Counted from the stretch's first letter, positions 1-6,421 are shown. The stretch is DNA of 6,421 nt from Fidelibacterota bacterium (GCA_030655795.1 JAUSPJ010000216.1:1-6421), one strand, 5' to 3'. Notes: generated by a model not told the origin, from the sequence alone. Numbers and translations: made by a program.

Positions 1-200
1 AAAAGAATAGATTCTTTAAATTATAAGTTGCAAGTATTAGATTACAAATATATTCCAGACCTCTTTTGAGATAATGCCACTGCATTTAAAGTATAAAAGC
101 ACCATTCTAATTCCAAGACCGCCTAAATAATCACAGAAACGCACTATAATAAAACAGGTATATTATTACACATAAGATATATTATGTAAACTATTGCAAC
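1..200. other. AT-rich intergenic region, no gene seen
   Basis: This left-edge stretch lies beyond the leuS terminator and is AT-rich. No reading frame in it looks like a protein, and I see no tRNA or other structured RNA. It contains a short perfect inverted repeat at its very start (2-8 against 11-17, two-base centre) and a second near its right end (170-175 against 182-187, six-base centre). On the minus strand there is a promoter-like pair, TTTACA at 190-185 and AATAAT at 167-162 with a 17-base spacer. It could serve a gene beyond the left edge, but such pairs are common by chance in AT-rich DNA. Confidence 0.5.
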
Positions 201-241
201 TATTTTAAAAGGGTGATCCGTTCATCATGTATCACCCCTCT
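201..241 (-). terminator. Probable intrinsic terminator after leuS
   Basis: Reading the minus strand, a perfect 7-bp stem GGGTGAT / ATCACCC (237-231 with 217-211) encloses a 13-base loop. It is followed directly by a T-rich tract, TTTTAAAATA (210-201). The base of the stem can extend by alternating A-U and G-U pairs with the first Ts of the tract. The stem begins 15 bases after the leuS stop codon, the expected place for the end of this gene run. The T tract is interrupted by As, so efficiency may be moderate. On the plus strand the same stem is followed by a run of five Ts (243-247), so it may act in both directions. Confidence 0.65.
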
Positions 242-252
242 CTTTTTATATC

Positions 253-1599
253 TTATTTGATCACAATACTGACGATCTTGTTTTTAACAACAAACTGTTT
301 GATTATTTGTTTGCCTTCTAAAAATCGTTTTACGTTTTCAATTTCTTTTGCCGCGGAAATACAATCATCATCGTTGGAATCTCTTGCGATCTCAAAATTT
401 CCACGAACTTTTCCATTGATCTGAACAGCCATCGTGACAAGTTCATCTATAATCAGGTCCGGATTATATGACGGCCAATCCATATAGGCCAGGTTTTGAC
501 TGTTGCCGAGAAGATTCCAGAGATGCTCGGTCAGGTGTGGCGCAAACGGATTCAGCAAATGCAGAAAGGTTAGCATCGCAGACAGCGGTTTGACTGGCAG
601 TTTAATCATTTCGTTTATGAAGATCATCATCTGGGAAATCGCCGTATTGAAACGCAGATATTCGATGTCTTCGGTGACTTTAAAGATCGTTTTATGCAGT
701 AAAGATAACGTTGACGAGTCCGGCGTAACGTCCCGATAGAGATCGGGATTAATCGCACCATCCTCCGTCAAAAATATATTCCAGACCCGGTTCAAAAAGC
801 GGAATACGCCGTCAATGCTCGATGTACTCCAGGGTTTGGTTCGCGTCAACGGTCCCATAAACATCTCATACATTCGGAATGTATCGGCGCCGAATTTTTC
901 AATAACCTCATCGGGATTGATGACATTTCCAAGGGATTTGCTCATCTTTTCACCATCTTCCCCGAGGATCATGCCTTGGTTAATCAGTTTCATAAACGGT
1001 TCTGGTGTGCTGACAAAGCCGAGATCGTACAGTACTTTATGCCAAAAACGTGCGTACAACAGATGTAAAACAGCGTGTTCTGCTCCTCCAATATACAGAT
1101 CCACAGGCATCCAGTAATTTTCTTTTTTAGGGTCCCAGGCAGACTGATCATTATCGGGATCGATATATCTCAGATAATACCAGCATGATCCGGCCCATTG
1201 CGGCATTGTGTTCGTTTCGTATGCAAACTTCTCCCCTGTTTTGGAATCTCTGAAATTAATCCATTCAGAGACATTGGCCAGCGGCGATTCACCGGTACCA
1301 CTGGGCTCATATTTTTCGACTTCAGGCAGCATCAGAGGTAATTCGTCTTCGTCGATTAAAATTACGTCACCATTTTCATTAAATTTCAACGGAAACGGTT
1401 CACCCCAATACCGCTGCCTTGAAAACACCCAGTCCCGTAATTTGTACTGAATTGTCGTTTTTCCAATCTGGCGTTCTTCCAGCCAGTTGACTATTTTCTT
1501 TTTAGCCGCATCAACATTTAAACCATTGAGAATTCCCGAGTTCACCAGTATTCCGTCACCGGTCCAGGCTTCTTTGGTAATATCACCACCGGAAATCAC
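253..1599 (-). CDS. leuS: LeuRS C-terminal portion (rest of editing domain, KMSKS, anticodon-binding domain)
   Basis: This 448-residue open frame begins with GTG immediately after the internal TAA. It carries the last part of the CP1 editing domain, the RDWVFSRQRYWGEP segment (about residues 55-69), the catalytic-core return with GGAEHAVLHLLYARFWH (171-187), KMSKS (218-222), the helical anticodon-binding domain and the C-terminal domain ending at a TAA. Only about seven residues separate NQGMI from KMSKS, so the leucine-specific domain of E. coli and T. thermophilus LeuRS is absent, as in B. subtilis. No Shine-Dalgarno sequence lies at a useful distance before the GTG, so independent initiation looks poor; only reinitiation after the adjacent stop is plausible. 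Most likely this is not a separate gene but the downstream half of leuS. Confidence 0.8.
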   Translation of the reverse strand: MISGGDITKEAWTGDGILVNSGILNGLNVDAAKKKIVNWLEERQIGKTTIQYKLRDWVFSRQRYWGEPFPLKFNENGDVILIDEDELPLMLPEVEKYEPSGTGESPLANVSEWINFRDSKTGEKFAYETNTMPQWAGSCWYYLRYIDPDNDQSAWDPKKENYWMPVDLYIGGAEHAVLHLLYARFWHKVLYDLGFVSTPEPFMKLINQGMILGEDGEKMSKSLGNVINPDEVIEKFGADTFRMYEMFMGPLTRTKPWSTSSIDGVFRFLNRVWNIFLTEDGAINPDLYRDVTPDSSTLSLLHKTIFKVTEDIEYLRFNTAISQMMIFINEMIKLPVKPLSAMLTFLHLLNPFAPHLTEHLWNLLGNSQNLAYMDWPSYNPDLIIDELVTMAVQINGKVRGNFEIARDSNDDDCISAAKEIENVKRFLEGKQIIKQFVVKNKIVSIVIK

Positions 1600-2673
1600 T
1601 TAGATAATATCCAGGCCGAATTCTCTTGCAAACTCCCAGTCCCGCTGATCATGACCGGGCACTGCCATAATAGCGCCGGTCCCATAACTCATCAACACAT
1701 AATCCGATGTCCAAACAGGAATCTCTTTATTGTTAACCGGATTTATGGCATATATACCTGTAAAAACACCGGATTTTTCTTTGGCGAGTTCTGTCCTGTC
1801 CAGATCGCTTTTAGTGCTTGCCTTCTGCTTGTATGCATCGACTTCCGGTTTGTAAGATTCTGAAACAAGGTCATCGAGTATCGGATGCTCAGGAGCCATA
1901 ACCATATAGGTTGCGCCGAACAGCGTATCCGGCCGTGTTGTAAAAACTTTCAATGATTTATCCGATCCAGCGACCTTAAAAACCACATCAGCGCCCTCTG
2001 AGCGTCCAATCCAGTTTCGTTGCATCTCTTTGATACTGTCCGGGAATTCAATCAGGTCAAGGTCCTGCAGCAAGCGCTCGGCATAGGCAGTTATTTTTAA
2101 TATCCACTGCCGCATCGGCTTCCGGACAACCGGATGGCCTCCACGCTCGGATTTACCATCGATAACCTCTTCATTCGCTAAGACGGTTTTCAATTCCTGG
2201 CACCAGTTTACCGGTATTTCGGCCTGATAGACGAGTCCTTTTTTATACAATTGCAGAAAAATCCACTGTGTCCAGCGATAATATTTCGGATCAGTGGTAT
2301 TGATTTCCCGGTCCCAGTCGTAGGAAAAACCAAAGGATTTAATCTGTCGTCGGAATGTATCGATATTCTTTTCAGTAGTAATTTTTGGATGAGTTCCCGT
2401 TTCTAATGCATAATTCTCAGCAGGCAGACCAAAGGCGTCCCAGCCCATCGGATGAAGTACATTAAAACCTTTTTTACGTTTATAGCGGGCAACGATGTCA
2501 GTGGCTATATATCCTTCCGGATGACCGACATGCAGCCCGGCGCCGGATGGATATGGAAACATATCCAGAATATAATATTTCGGTTTATCAGAGTAATCCT
2601 CCGCTTTGAATGTTTTTTTATCATCCCAGTGCTTCTGCCATTTTTGCTCGATTTCCTTAAACGGATAACTCAT
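1600..2673 (-). CDS. leuS: LeuRS N-terminal portion (HIGH motif, most of editing domain), ends at internal TAA
   Basis: This part encodes 357 residues from the preferred ATG. It contains the Rossmann-fold start with PYPSGAGLHVGHPEGY (about 41-55, the HIGH-type ATP-binding signature), the ZN-1 region and most of CP1. The ZN-1 region reads NWCQELKTVLANEEVIDG and then ERGGHPV, with one Cys instead of the metal-binding set, as in zinc-less B. subtilis-like LeuRS. CP1 includes the threonine-rich editing motif and the conserved Asp of GHDQRD. The chain stops inside CP1, before KMSKS and all tRNA anticodon contacts, so alone it should be inactive. The known heterodimeric LeuRS of Aquifex aeolicus is split further along (alpha chain about 634 residues), which argues against an evolved two-subunit form here. 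AAGGA at 2688-2684 is a good ribosome site. Confidence 0.85.
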   Translation of the reverse strand: MSYPFKEIEQKWQKHWDDKKTFKAEDYSDKPKYYILDMFPYPSGAGLHVGHPEGYIATDIVARYKRKKGFNVLHPMGWDAFGLPAENYALETGTHPKITTEKNIDTFRRQIKSFGFSYDWDREINTTDPKYYRWTQWIFLQLYKKGLVYQAEIPVNWCQELKTVLANEEVIDGKSERGGHPVVRKPMRQWILKITAYAERLLQDLDLIEFPDSIKEMQRNWIGRSEGADVVFKVAGSDKSLKVFTTRPDTLFGATYMVMAPEHPILDDLVSESYKPEVDAYKQKASTKSDLDRTELAKEKSGVFTGIYAINPVNNKEIPVWTSDYVLMSYGTGAIMAVPGHDQRDWEFAREFGLDII

Positions 2674-2683
2674 GCTCAATATT

Positions 2684-2688
2684 TCCTT
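2684..2688 (-). promoter_or_regulatory. Ribosome binding site deciding the leuS start
   Basis: The minus strand reads AAGGA here, complementary to the 16S anti-Shine-Dalgarno. It sits 10 bases before ATG 2673-2671 but only four before TTG 2679-2677, which favours the ATG. The protein then begins MSYPFKEIEQKW, the usual LeuRS N-terminus. Confidence 0.7.
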
Positions 2689-2724
2689 ATGTCGCGAAAA
2701 ATATTCTAAATCTCAATATAATTG

Positions 2725-3936
2725 TTAATATAGTATCCTGAAACGGATTGTTCCCGGTATATTTCTTATTTCGGTAATGACTGCACTGCCATATTCACGG
2801 CTGATATCTGTAATTACGTACCCAATATGCTCGTTGGTTTTCAGATATTGTCCAACAATATTGATGGAATGTTCAGCTAAAATATTGTTCACTTTCGCTA
2901 GAATCCCAGGGACATTATGATGCAAATGGATCAGGCGATGGGCGTCCCTGATTCCAGGTAATTGTAAATTTGGAAAGTTGACGCTTAAAGTCGTACCGCC
3001 ATTATAGACGAAATCAATGATTTTACCCGTAACAAATTCAGCGATATTCTGCTGGGCTTCTTCGGTGCTGCCACCAATATGTGGAGTTATAATGACATTC
3101 GGCAGTTGCTGCAACTTTGACCGGAATCGTTCATCATTATGCTTTGGTTCATCGGGGAACACATCCACGGCAGCGCCGCGTATTTTCGCGCTTTTTATAT
3201 TTTCCACCAATGCATCCATATCGACGACAAATCCCCGGCTAAGATTCAGAAAAACAGATCCATGCTTCATCAATCTGAATTGATCAGCGCCAATCAGTCC
3301 GCGATTTTCCAACCTGCCGTCAACATGAACCGTAACAATATCAGCCTTGGCTAATAAATCTTCCATCGAATCACATTTACGGGCATTGCCAAGGGCTAAT
3401 TTTTCAACCAGATCGTAATAATAAACCTTCATCCCTACGGCTTCAGCCACTACCGATAGTTGCGCCCCGATATTCCCATAACCGATAATCCCGAGTTTCT
3501 TACCACGGATTTCAAACGTCCCACTGGCACTTTTATCCCAGATTCCCTGATGAAGTTTGGCGCTTCGGTCAAAAACGCCCCGAATCAACATGATGATTTC
3601 ACCAAGCGCTAATTCCACAACGCTGCGGGTATTACTGAAGGGAGCATTAAATACGATGATCCCATGCTTCGAACAGGCATCGACATCAATCTGGTTCGTA
3701 CCGATGCAATATGCACCAATCGCTAATAATTGTTCCGCGCATTCAAGTACTCGTTTGGTAACTTGCGTTTTTGAACGAATCCCGAGGATGGAAACATCTT
3801 TAATCTGTTTACACAATTCCTCTTCGCCGAGACTGCCGTCCACTGTTCGGACGCTTATCCCTTCGTCCTCATAAATCCTGGCCGCGTCAGGGTGAATATT
3901 TTCCAGTAAGAGTACATTTATATTTCTGTTTTTCAT
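2725..3936 (-). CDS. serA: D-3-phosphoglycerate dehydrogenase
   Basis: First step of serine synthesis: NAD-dependent oxidation of 3-phosphoglycerate to 3-phosphohydroxypyruvate, cytosolic. At 403 residues it matches the E. coli-type enzyme (410). Visible are the D-isomer dehydrogenase catalytic domain, the Rossmann dinucleotide motif GYGNIG (152-157), and the catalytic set Arg234 (NLSRG), Glu263 (DVFPDEP) and His286 (TPHIGGSTEEAQ), each six residues before the E. coli counterparts R240, E269 and H292. The C-terminal ACT domain keeps His339 and Asn341 (HLHHNVPG) and Asn359, matching the E. coli serine-binding H344, N346 and N364, so feedback inhibition by serine is inferred. The chain ends IPGTIRFRILY, very like E. 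coli IPGTIRARLLY. It starts at ATG 21 bases after the asnA stop with only a weak ribosome site, suggesting coupled expression with asnA. Confidence 0.96.
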   Translation of the reverse strand: MKNRNINVLLLENIHPDAARIYEDEGISVRTVDGSLGEEELCKQIKDVSILGIRSKTQVTKRVLECAEQLLAIGAYCIGTNQIDVDACSKHGIIVFNAPFSNTRSVVELALGEIIMLIRGVFDRSAKLHQGIWDKSASGTFEIRGKKLGIIGYGNIGAQLSVVAEAVGMKVYYYDLVEKLALGNARKCDSMEDLLAKADIVTVHVDGRLENRGLIGADQFRLMKHGSVFLNLSRGFVVDMDALVENIKSAKIRGAAVDVFPDEPKHNDERFRSKLQQLPNVIITPHIGGSTEEAQQNIAEFVTGKIIDFVYNGGTTLSVNFPNLQLPGIRDAHRLIHLHHNVPGILAKVNNILAEHSINIVGQYLKTNEHIGYVITDISREYGSAVITEIRNIPGTIRFRILY

Positions 3937-3957
3937 GACTTTATCAGTAATTAACAG

Positions 3958-5019
3958 TTAGAGTAATATGATATTTTTTTGACGACAGGCATCGATCATT
4001 TCCTGAGGCCAGATACTCGCCTGCACTTCACCGATATGACATTTTCGCAGGTACAGCATACACAGGCGCGATTGCCCGATCCCGCCACCAATCGATAGCG
4101 GTAATTCGTTATTTAATATTCTTTTATGGAAAGGCAATTCCTGCTTATAATTCTCATTTTTCAGTGATAATTGCTTTAGCAATGCGTTTTTATCGACCCT
4201 GATTCCCATTGATGACAGTTCAATGGCGCTGTTCAATAAGGGATACCAAATTAAAATATCACCATTTAATCCGTGATAGCCGTTTTCGGTTTCCGTAATC
4301 CAATCGTCATAATCGGTCGCACGGGCATCATGAGGTTTTCCATTTTTCAGATCCGCTCCGATACCAATAACAAATACCGCTCCCTCCTTTTCACAGATTC
4401 GGTTTTCTCTTTCACGGGGAGATAAATCGGGATATAATTCTTCCAGCTCTTCGCTATGGATAAACGTAATGCTATCCGGTAATATTTCCCGGGGCAGTTG
4501 TGGATATTTGCGACAAACCGAGCGTTCTACTTTTTTAAGCACACTATAGATTTTTTTCACGATATACTTCAGGACATCTAACTTCCGCTCGTTCTCAGCA
4601 ATGATCCGTTCCCAATCCCATTGATCGACATACACCGAATGTAAACTATCAAGCGCTGACTCGTCGGGGCGTATGGCATTCATATCGGTGTAAAGTCCTT
4701 CACCGCTGATAAAGCCATAATCCTTCAGCGCCTGCCGCTTCCATTTAGCCAGCGACTGAACGACTTCAGCCTGCTCATTTATACTGGATATGTTAAACTG
4801 AACCGGGCGTTCGGTTCCTGACAGATAATCGTTAATACCGCTGCTTTTTGTCACGAATATCGGCGCTGATACGCGATGTAAATTCAATTCAGCAGCGAAC
4901 TTATCCTGAAACAGGCTCTTAATATACTTAATGGCCTCTTCGGTTTCCCGCAAATCCAGGAATGGATGGTAAGCATCCGGTAAATACAATTGTCCGTTAT
5001 TAAATCGACTGTTTTTCAT
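3958..5019 (-). CDS. asnA: Aspartate--ammonia ligase (asparagine synthetase A)
   Basis: Makes asparagine from aspartate, ammonia and ATP, releasing AMP and PPi. The fold is that of class II Asp/Asn-tRNA synthetases; cytosolic homodimer in the family. At 353 residues it is slightly longer than E. coli AsnA (330), with about 17-19 extra residues accumulated before the catalytic core. Family motifs are nearly all present: SGINDYLSG (Asp64), QSLAKWKRQ (88-96), GEGLYTDMNAIRPDE (Arg117), VYVDQWDWER (Gln133, Asp135), DARATDYDDW (Arg233, Asp238), LNGDILIW (Asp254), ELSSMGIR (Glu267, Ser269, Arg274) and GGGIGQSR (Arg318). These align with E. coli D46, R100, Q116, D118, R214, D219, D235, E248, S250, R255 and R299. 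An intact, functional enzyme is expected. No Shine-Dalgarno is seen before the ATG. The 102-base leader, the longest gap in the cluster, may hold its own promoter. Confidence 0.96.
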   Translation of the reverse strand: MKNSRFNNGQLYLPDAYHPFLDLRETEEAIKYIKSLFQDKFAAELNLHRVSAPIFVTKSSGINDYLSGTERPVQFNISSINEQAEVVQSLAKWKRQALKDYGFISGEGLYTDMNAIRPDESALDSLHSVYVDQWDWERIIAENERKLDVLKYIVKKIYSVLKKVERSVCRKYPQLPREILPDSITFIHSEELEELYPDLSPRERENRICEKEGAVFVIGIGADLKNGKPHDARATDYDDWITETENGYHGLNGDILIWYPLLNSAIELSSMGIRVDKNALLKQLSLKNENYKQELPFHKRILNNELPLSIGGGIGQSRLCMLYLRKCHIGEVQASIWPQEMIDACRQKNIILL

Positions 5020-5121
5020 AATAAATTCGGTGTTTTTAAATATTAACTAACTACTGAAAAAGCCAAGTTGAAATATATCTAAATAAAATGAATTATTAAA
5101 CCGAAACTTTTATATAAAACG
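5020..5121 (-). promoter_or_regulatory. AT-rich asnA leader, possible internal promoter
   Basis: This 102-base gap between the DUF402 stop and the asnA ATG is the longest in the gene run. On the minus strand TTGGCT (5066-5061) precedes TAATAT (5045-5040) with a 15-base spacer, a poor but possible sigma-70-like promoter. TTCGGT (5031-5026 region) and ACCGAA (5105-5100 region) are inverted copies flanking most of the gap, so the RNA could pair just upstream of the start codon. Both signals are short enough to arise by chance. Confidence 0.25.
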
Positions 5122-5613
5122 TCAGTTTTTATCTGGAACGAGAAAATTACTATACTGTTTCAATAGCTGATCGGTTTCCGTGATGATATTCTGATATTTT
5201 TCAATTATTTGACTTTTGGCTGAATAAATATACTCGAGTAAATGATCTGGCGTTTCTGACGGTAATTCATCCTCATCCAGAACTTTTGGCAAATTATCAG
5301 TCAAATACAGGATATCGACGGCCAGGTCCCGCCATTCAAATTCCGAATCATTTAATACAATTTGATCAGCGATATTGAAATAATTCCCGATATTTTTTCC
5401 ATCGTGATACCAGCGATACAGTGTATACGGCCGGTTAATCCAGTAAAACGCATAGGCGATCGATGATTGAGGCAATATTAATCCGGATACATTGTATTGT
5501 TTTTCCAGGACATATTTCAATATTCCAAATGATTGATTATTATAAATTAACTCGCAATCATAAACTCTGATATCGCCATTTATTAAATGCTTTTTTTCGA
5601 GTATTTTTTTCAT
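5122..5613 (-). CDS. DUF402 family protein, probable nucleoside phosphate hydrolase
   Basis: A 163-residue soluble protein of the DUF402 family, whose studied members (Streptomyces FomD, staphylococcal Ntdp) are metal-dependent hydrolases of nucleotides or nucleotide conjugates. Sequence support: a strand-rich N-terminal half, AYAFYWINRPYTLYRWYH (53-70), the core NYFNI (77-81, Asn80), WRDLAVDIL (94-102, Asp96 and Asp100) and LDEDELP (112-118, acidic cluster), followed by a long C-terminal helix (about 122-157). The Asn and Asp/Glu residues are those expected to hold two divalent cations in the family. The physiological substrate is unknown and I do not assign one. It starts at ATG 11 bases after the mntP stop with only a weak TTGGA as ribosome site, so coupling to mntP is likely. 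It ends in TGA, unlike its neighbours' TAA. Confidence 0.85.
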   Translation of the reverse strand: MKKILEKKHLINGDIRVYDCELIYNNQSFGILKYVLEKQYNVSGLILPQSSIAYAFYWINRPYTLYRWYHDGKNIGNYFNIADQIVLNDSEFEWRDLAVDILYLTDNLPKVLDEDELPSETPDHLLEYIYSAKSQIIEKYQNIITETDQLLKQYSNFLVPDKN

Positions 5614-5624
5614 TGTCCAATGAT

Positions 5625-6185
5625 TTAGAAAAAGAGGTGTTCAATGAGGATTTTTATGCCAATTCCGATCAGAACTACCCCGCCAAATATTTCAATCCGT
5701 TTTTCAAAATAGCGCCCCAGTTTATGACCAATCAGCAGACCGATTGACGATATCAAAAATGTAATAATGCCGATAATCAACACCGGACTGATAATATGAA
5801 TCTGCAAAAAGGCAAAGGTAACTCCGACCGCCAACGCATCGATACTCGTCGCTATCGACAAAATAAGTAAGGTTTTTAAATCCGTTGGATCGGCCACTGT
5901 TTCACACTTATCAGACGCTATTGCGTTATAAATCATCCTGATTCCGATAAAACCGAGCAAAATGAAAGCGATCCAGTGATCAAATGCTTCAATATAGGAA
6001 CTGAAAAATCGACCAACACTCCACCCGATCACCGGCATAATAGCCTGAAATGCTCCGAAGGAAGCAGCAATTTTCATCGCATTCCAGCGTTTGGGCGACG
6101 GAACAGTAAAGCCACAGGAAATGGAAACTGCAAACGCATCCATAGCAAGACCAACCGCAATCACAAAAACAGACAGAAAATCCAA
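5625..6185 (-). CDS. mntP: Manganese efflux pump MntP
   Basis: Inner-membrane exporter that lowers cytosolic Mn2+. It has 186 residues and six predicted membrane helices (about 3-23, 36-58, 68-88, 104-126, 132-154, 165-184), made of two related halves. Each half carries the family signature with a membrane aspartate: GLAMDAFAVSIS (Asp16) and TSIDALAVGVTFAF (Asp116), corresponding to the functionally important Asp16 and Asp118 region of E. coli MntP. The start is TTG at 6185-6183. It lies seven bases after AAGGA and places MDAFA at the same distance from the N-terminus as in E. coli. The gene begins three bases after the rmuC stop in the same frame, so it appears translationally coupled to rmuC. 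The yybP-ykoY manganese riboswitch common upstream of mntP cannot fit in this gap. Confidence 0.95.
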   Translation of the reverse strand: MDFLSVFVIAVGLAMDAFAVSISCGFTVPSPKRWNAMKIAASFGAFQAIMPVIGWSVGRFFSSYIEAFDHWIAFILLGFIGIRMIYNAIASDKCETVADPTDLKTLLILSIATSIDALAVGVTFAFLQIHIISPVLIIGIITFLISSIGLLIGHKLGRYFEKRIEIFGGVVLIGIGIKILIEHLFF

Positions 6186-6188
6186 TAG

Positions 6189-6421
6189 TTATTCCTTATC
6201 AGGTTCCTCTAATAATTTTTTCTGGAGCGGCTTTTTCAAATTTCCCTCTTTTTCCAAATCCACCTTGGCGATTTTTTCAAATTTGCTGGTTATTTTTCGT
6301 GTCGAGGTATGAATATCTTTTACATCTTTTTGAACAGTATCAATATGAGTGGAAAGTTTATCCCAGCGGCTTTGATAGCGGCTGAAATCCTCGGACAATT
6401 TGATGATTTCCTGTTGAATGA
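6189..6421 (-). CDS. rmuC: RmuC family protein, C-terminal end (partial)
   Basis: Only the last 76 residues are in the window; the frame stays open to the right edge, so the 5' part lies outside. The TTG at 6398 is an internal leucine codon rather than a start. The tail reads EIIKLSEDFSRYQSRWDKL and then HIDTVQKDVKDIHTSTRKI, followed by a charged Lys/Glu-rich end. Such a long amphipathic, probably coiled-coil helix is typical of the C-terminus of RmuC proteins. These have a PD-(D/E)XK nuclease-like domain and are linked to limiting rearrangement at inverted repeats. That catalytic domain is not visible here, so the assignment rests on the tail alone. Another coiled-coil protein is possible. 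Confidence 0.65.
   Translation of the reverse strand, partial: IQQEIIKLSEDFSRYQSRWDKLSTHIDTVQKDVKDIHTSTRKITSKFEKIAKVDLEKEGNLKKPLQKKLLEEPDKE
6193..6197 (-). promoter_or_regulatory. Ribosome binding site for the TTG-initiated mntP
   Basis: AAGGA on the minus strand lies inside the last codons of rmuC, seven bases before the TTG start of mntP. No ATG or GTG at this distance competes, so it supports the rare start codon and coupling of the two genes. Confidence 0.7.

Larger units (their letters stand above)
253..2673 (-). pseudogene. leuS: Leucyl-tRNA synthetase locus, interrupted by one in-frame TAA
   Basis: Class I synthetase that activates leucine with ATP, charges tRNA-Leu and edits mischarged products; cytosolic. 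Read through, the locus encodes 806 codons, close to the B. subtilis LeuRS length of about 804. Everything is present and in one frame: HVGH signature (residues 48-51), editing-domain TTRPDT (245-250) and the GHDQRD region (near 340-345), the conserved SRQRYWGEP segment, KMSKS, the anticodon-binding helices and the C-terminal VQINGKVRG segment. The only defect is TAA at codon 358 (1602-1600), where B. subtilis LeuRS has Glu and related enzymes have Gln; GAA and CAA are each one base from TAA. I prefer the ATG at 2673, because AAGGA at 2688-2684 lies 10 bases upstream. The in-frame TTG at 2679 would leave only four bases. Real mutation, sequence error or recoding cannot be separated here. Confidence 0.85.

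Noticed and set aside
227..424. Plus-strand 65-codon frame with a hydrophobic N-terminus
   Set aside because: It starts inside the terminator stem-loop and runs antisense to the conserved LeuRS C-terminus. The hydrophobicity comes from the reversed AT-rich sequence.
815..1117. Plus-strand open frame of about 100 codons inside leuS, and similar ones at 1208-1450, 3017-3283 and 3557-3874
   Set aside because: They lie wholly opposite strongly conserved leuS or serA coding sequence, have no family-like motifs and no ribosome sites. They are antisense shadows.
1600..1602. TAA reassigned as a sense codon in this organism
   Set aside because: rmuC, mntP, asnA, serA and leuS itself all end at TAA at the expected protein ends, so TAA works as a stop here.
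2674..2724. Leader-peptide attenuator or T-box before leuS
   Set aside because: The 51-base gap is too short for a T-box, has no run of leucine codons after a start codon and no terminator-like hairpin.
6186..6188. yybP-ykoY manganese riboswitch before mntP
   Set aside because: Only three bases separate rmuC and mntP, and the upstream sequence is coding.
1..6421. CRISPR array, insertion sequence, phage or defence genes
   Set aside because: No regularly spaced repeats, transposase-like reading frames or terminal inverted repeats were seen. Every large frame belongs to a housekeeping family.

Overview
This is a bacterial chromosomal window with moderately low GC. All six recognisable genes lie on the minus strand, so transcription runs from right to left. 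In that order they are: the 3' end of an rmuC-like gene (cut by the right edge), mntP (Mn efflux pump), a DUF402 gene (FomD/Ntdp-like nucleotide phosphohydrolase fold), asnA (ammonia-dependent asparagine synthetase), serA (3-phosphoglycerate dehydrogenase) and leuS (leucyl-tRNA synthetase). Spacing is tight for most of them (3, 11, 102, 21 and 51 nt). A probable intrinsic terminator sits just after leuS. The plus strand holds no convincing gene.

The organism cannot be named from this window. SerA is the E. coli-like, ACT-domain type. LeuRS is the short B. subtilis-like type, with a degenerate ZN-1 region and no leucine-specific insertion. Shine-Dalgarno sites are mixed: clear AAGGA before mntP and leuS, weak or absent before DUF402, asnA and serA. 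A Gram-negative lineage near the FCB group (Calditrichota, Neomarinimicrobiota or similar) is only a guess.

The main anomaly is in leuS. The gene is complete from start to stop (806 codons, close to the roughly 804 residues of B. subtilis LeuRS), but one in-frame TAA at 1600-1602 interrupts it inside the CP1 editing domain. There is no frameshift and no missing sequence. The next codon is GTG, so gene callers will report two adjacent genes. Because leuS is essential and normally single-copy, the likeliest explanations are an assembly or sequencing error, a strain variant, or a recent nonsense mutation with another copy elsewhere. Translational readthrough or a two-chain LeuRS made by reinitiation is more interesting but less likely.

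Functionally the cluster is housekeeping: serine and asparagine synthesis, leucine charging, Mn export, a nucleotide phosphohydrolase, and genome maintenance (RmuC). I see no CRISPR array, insertion sequence, phage gene, tRNA, rRNA or defence system. The left 200 bases are AT-rich and non-coding as far as I can see.
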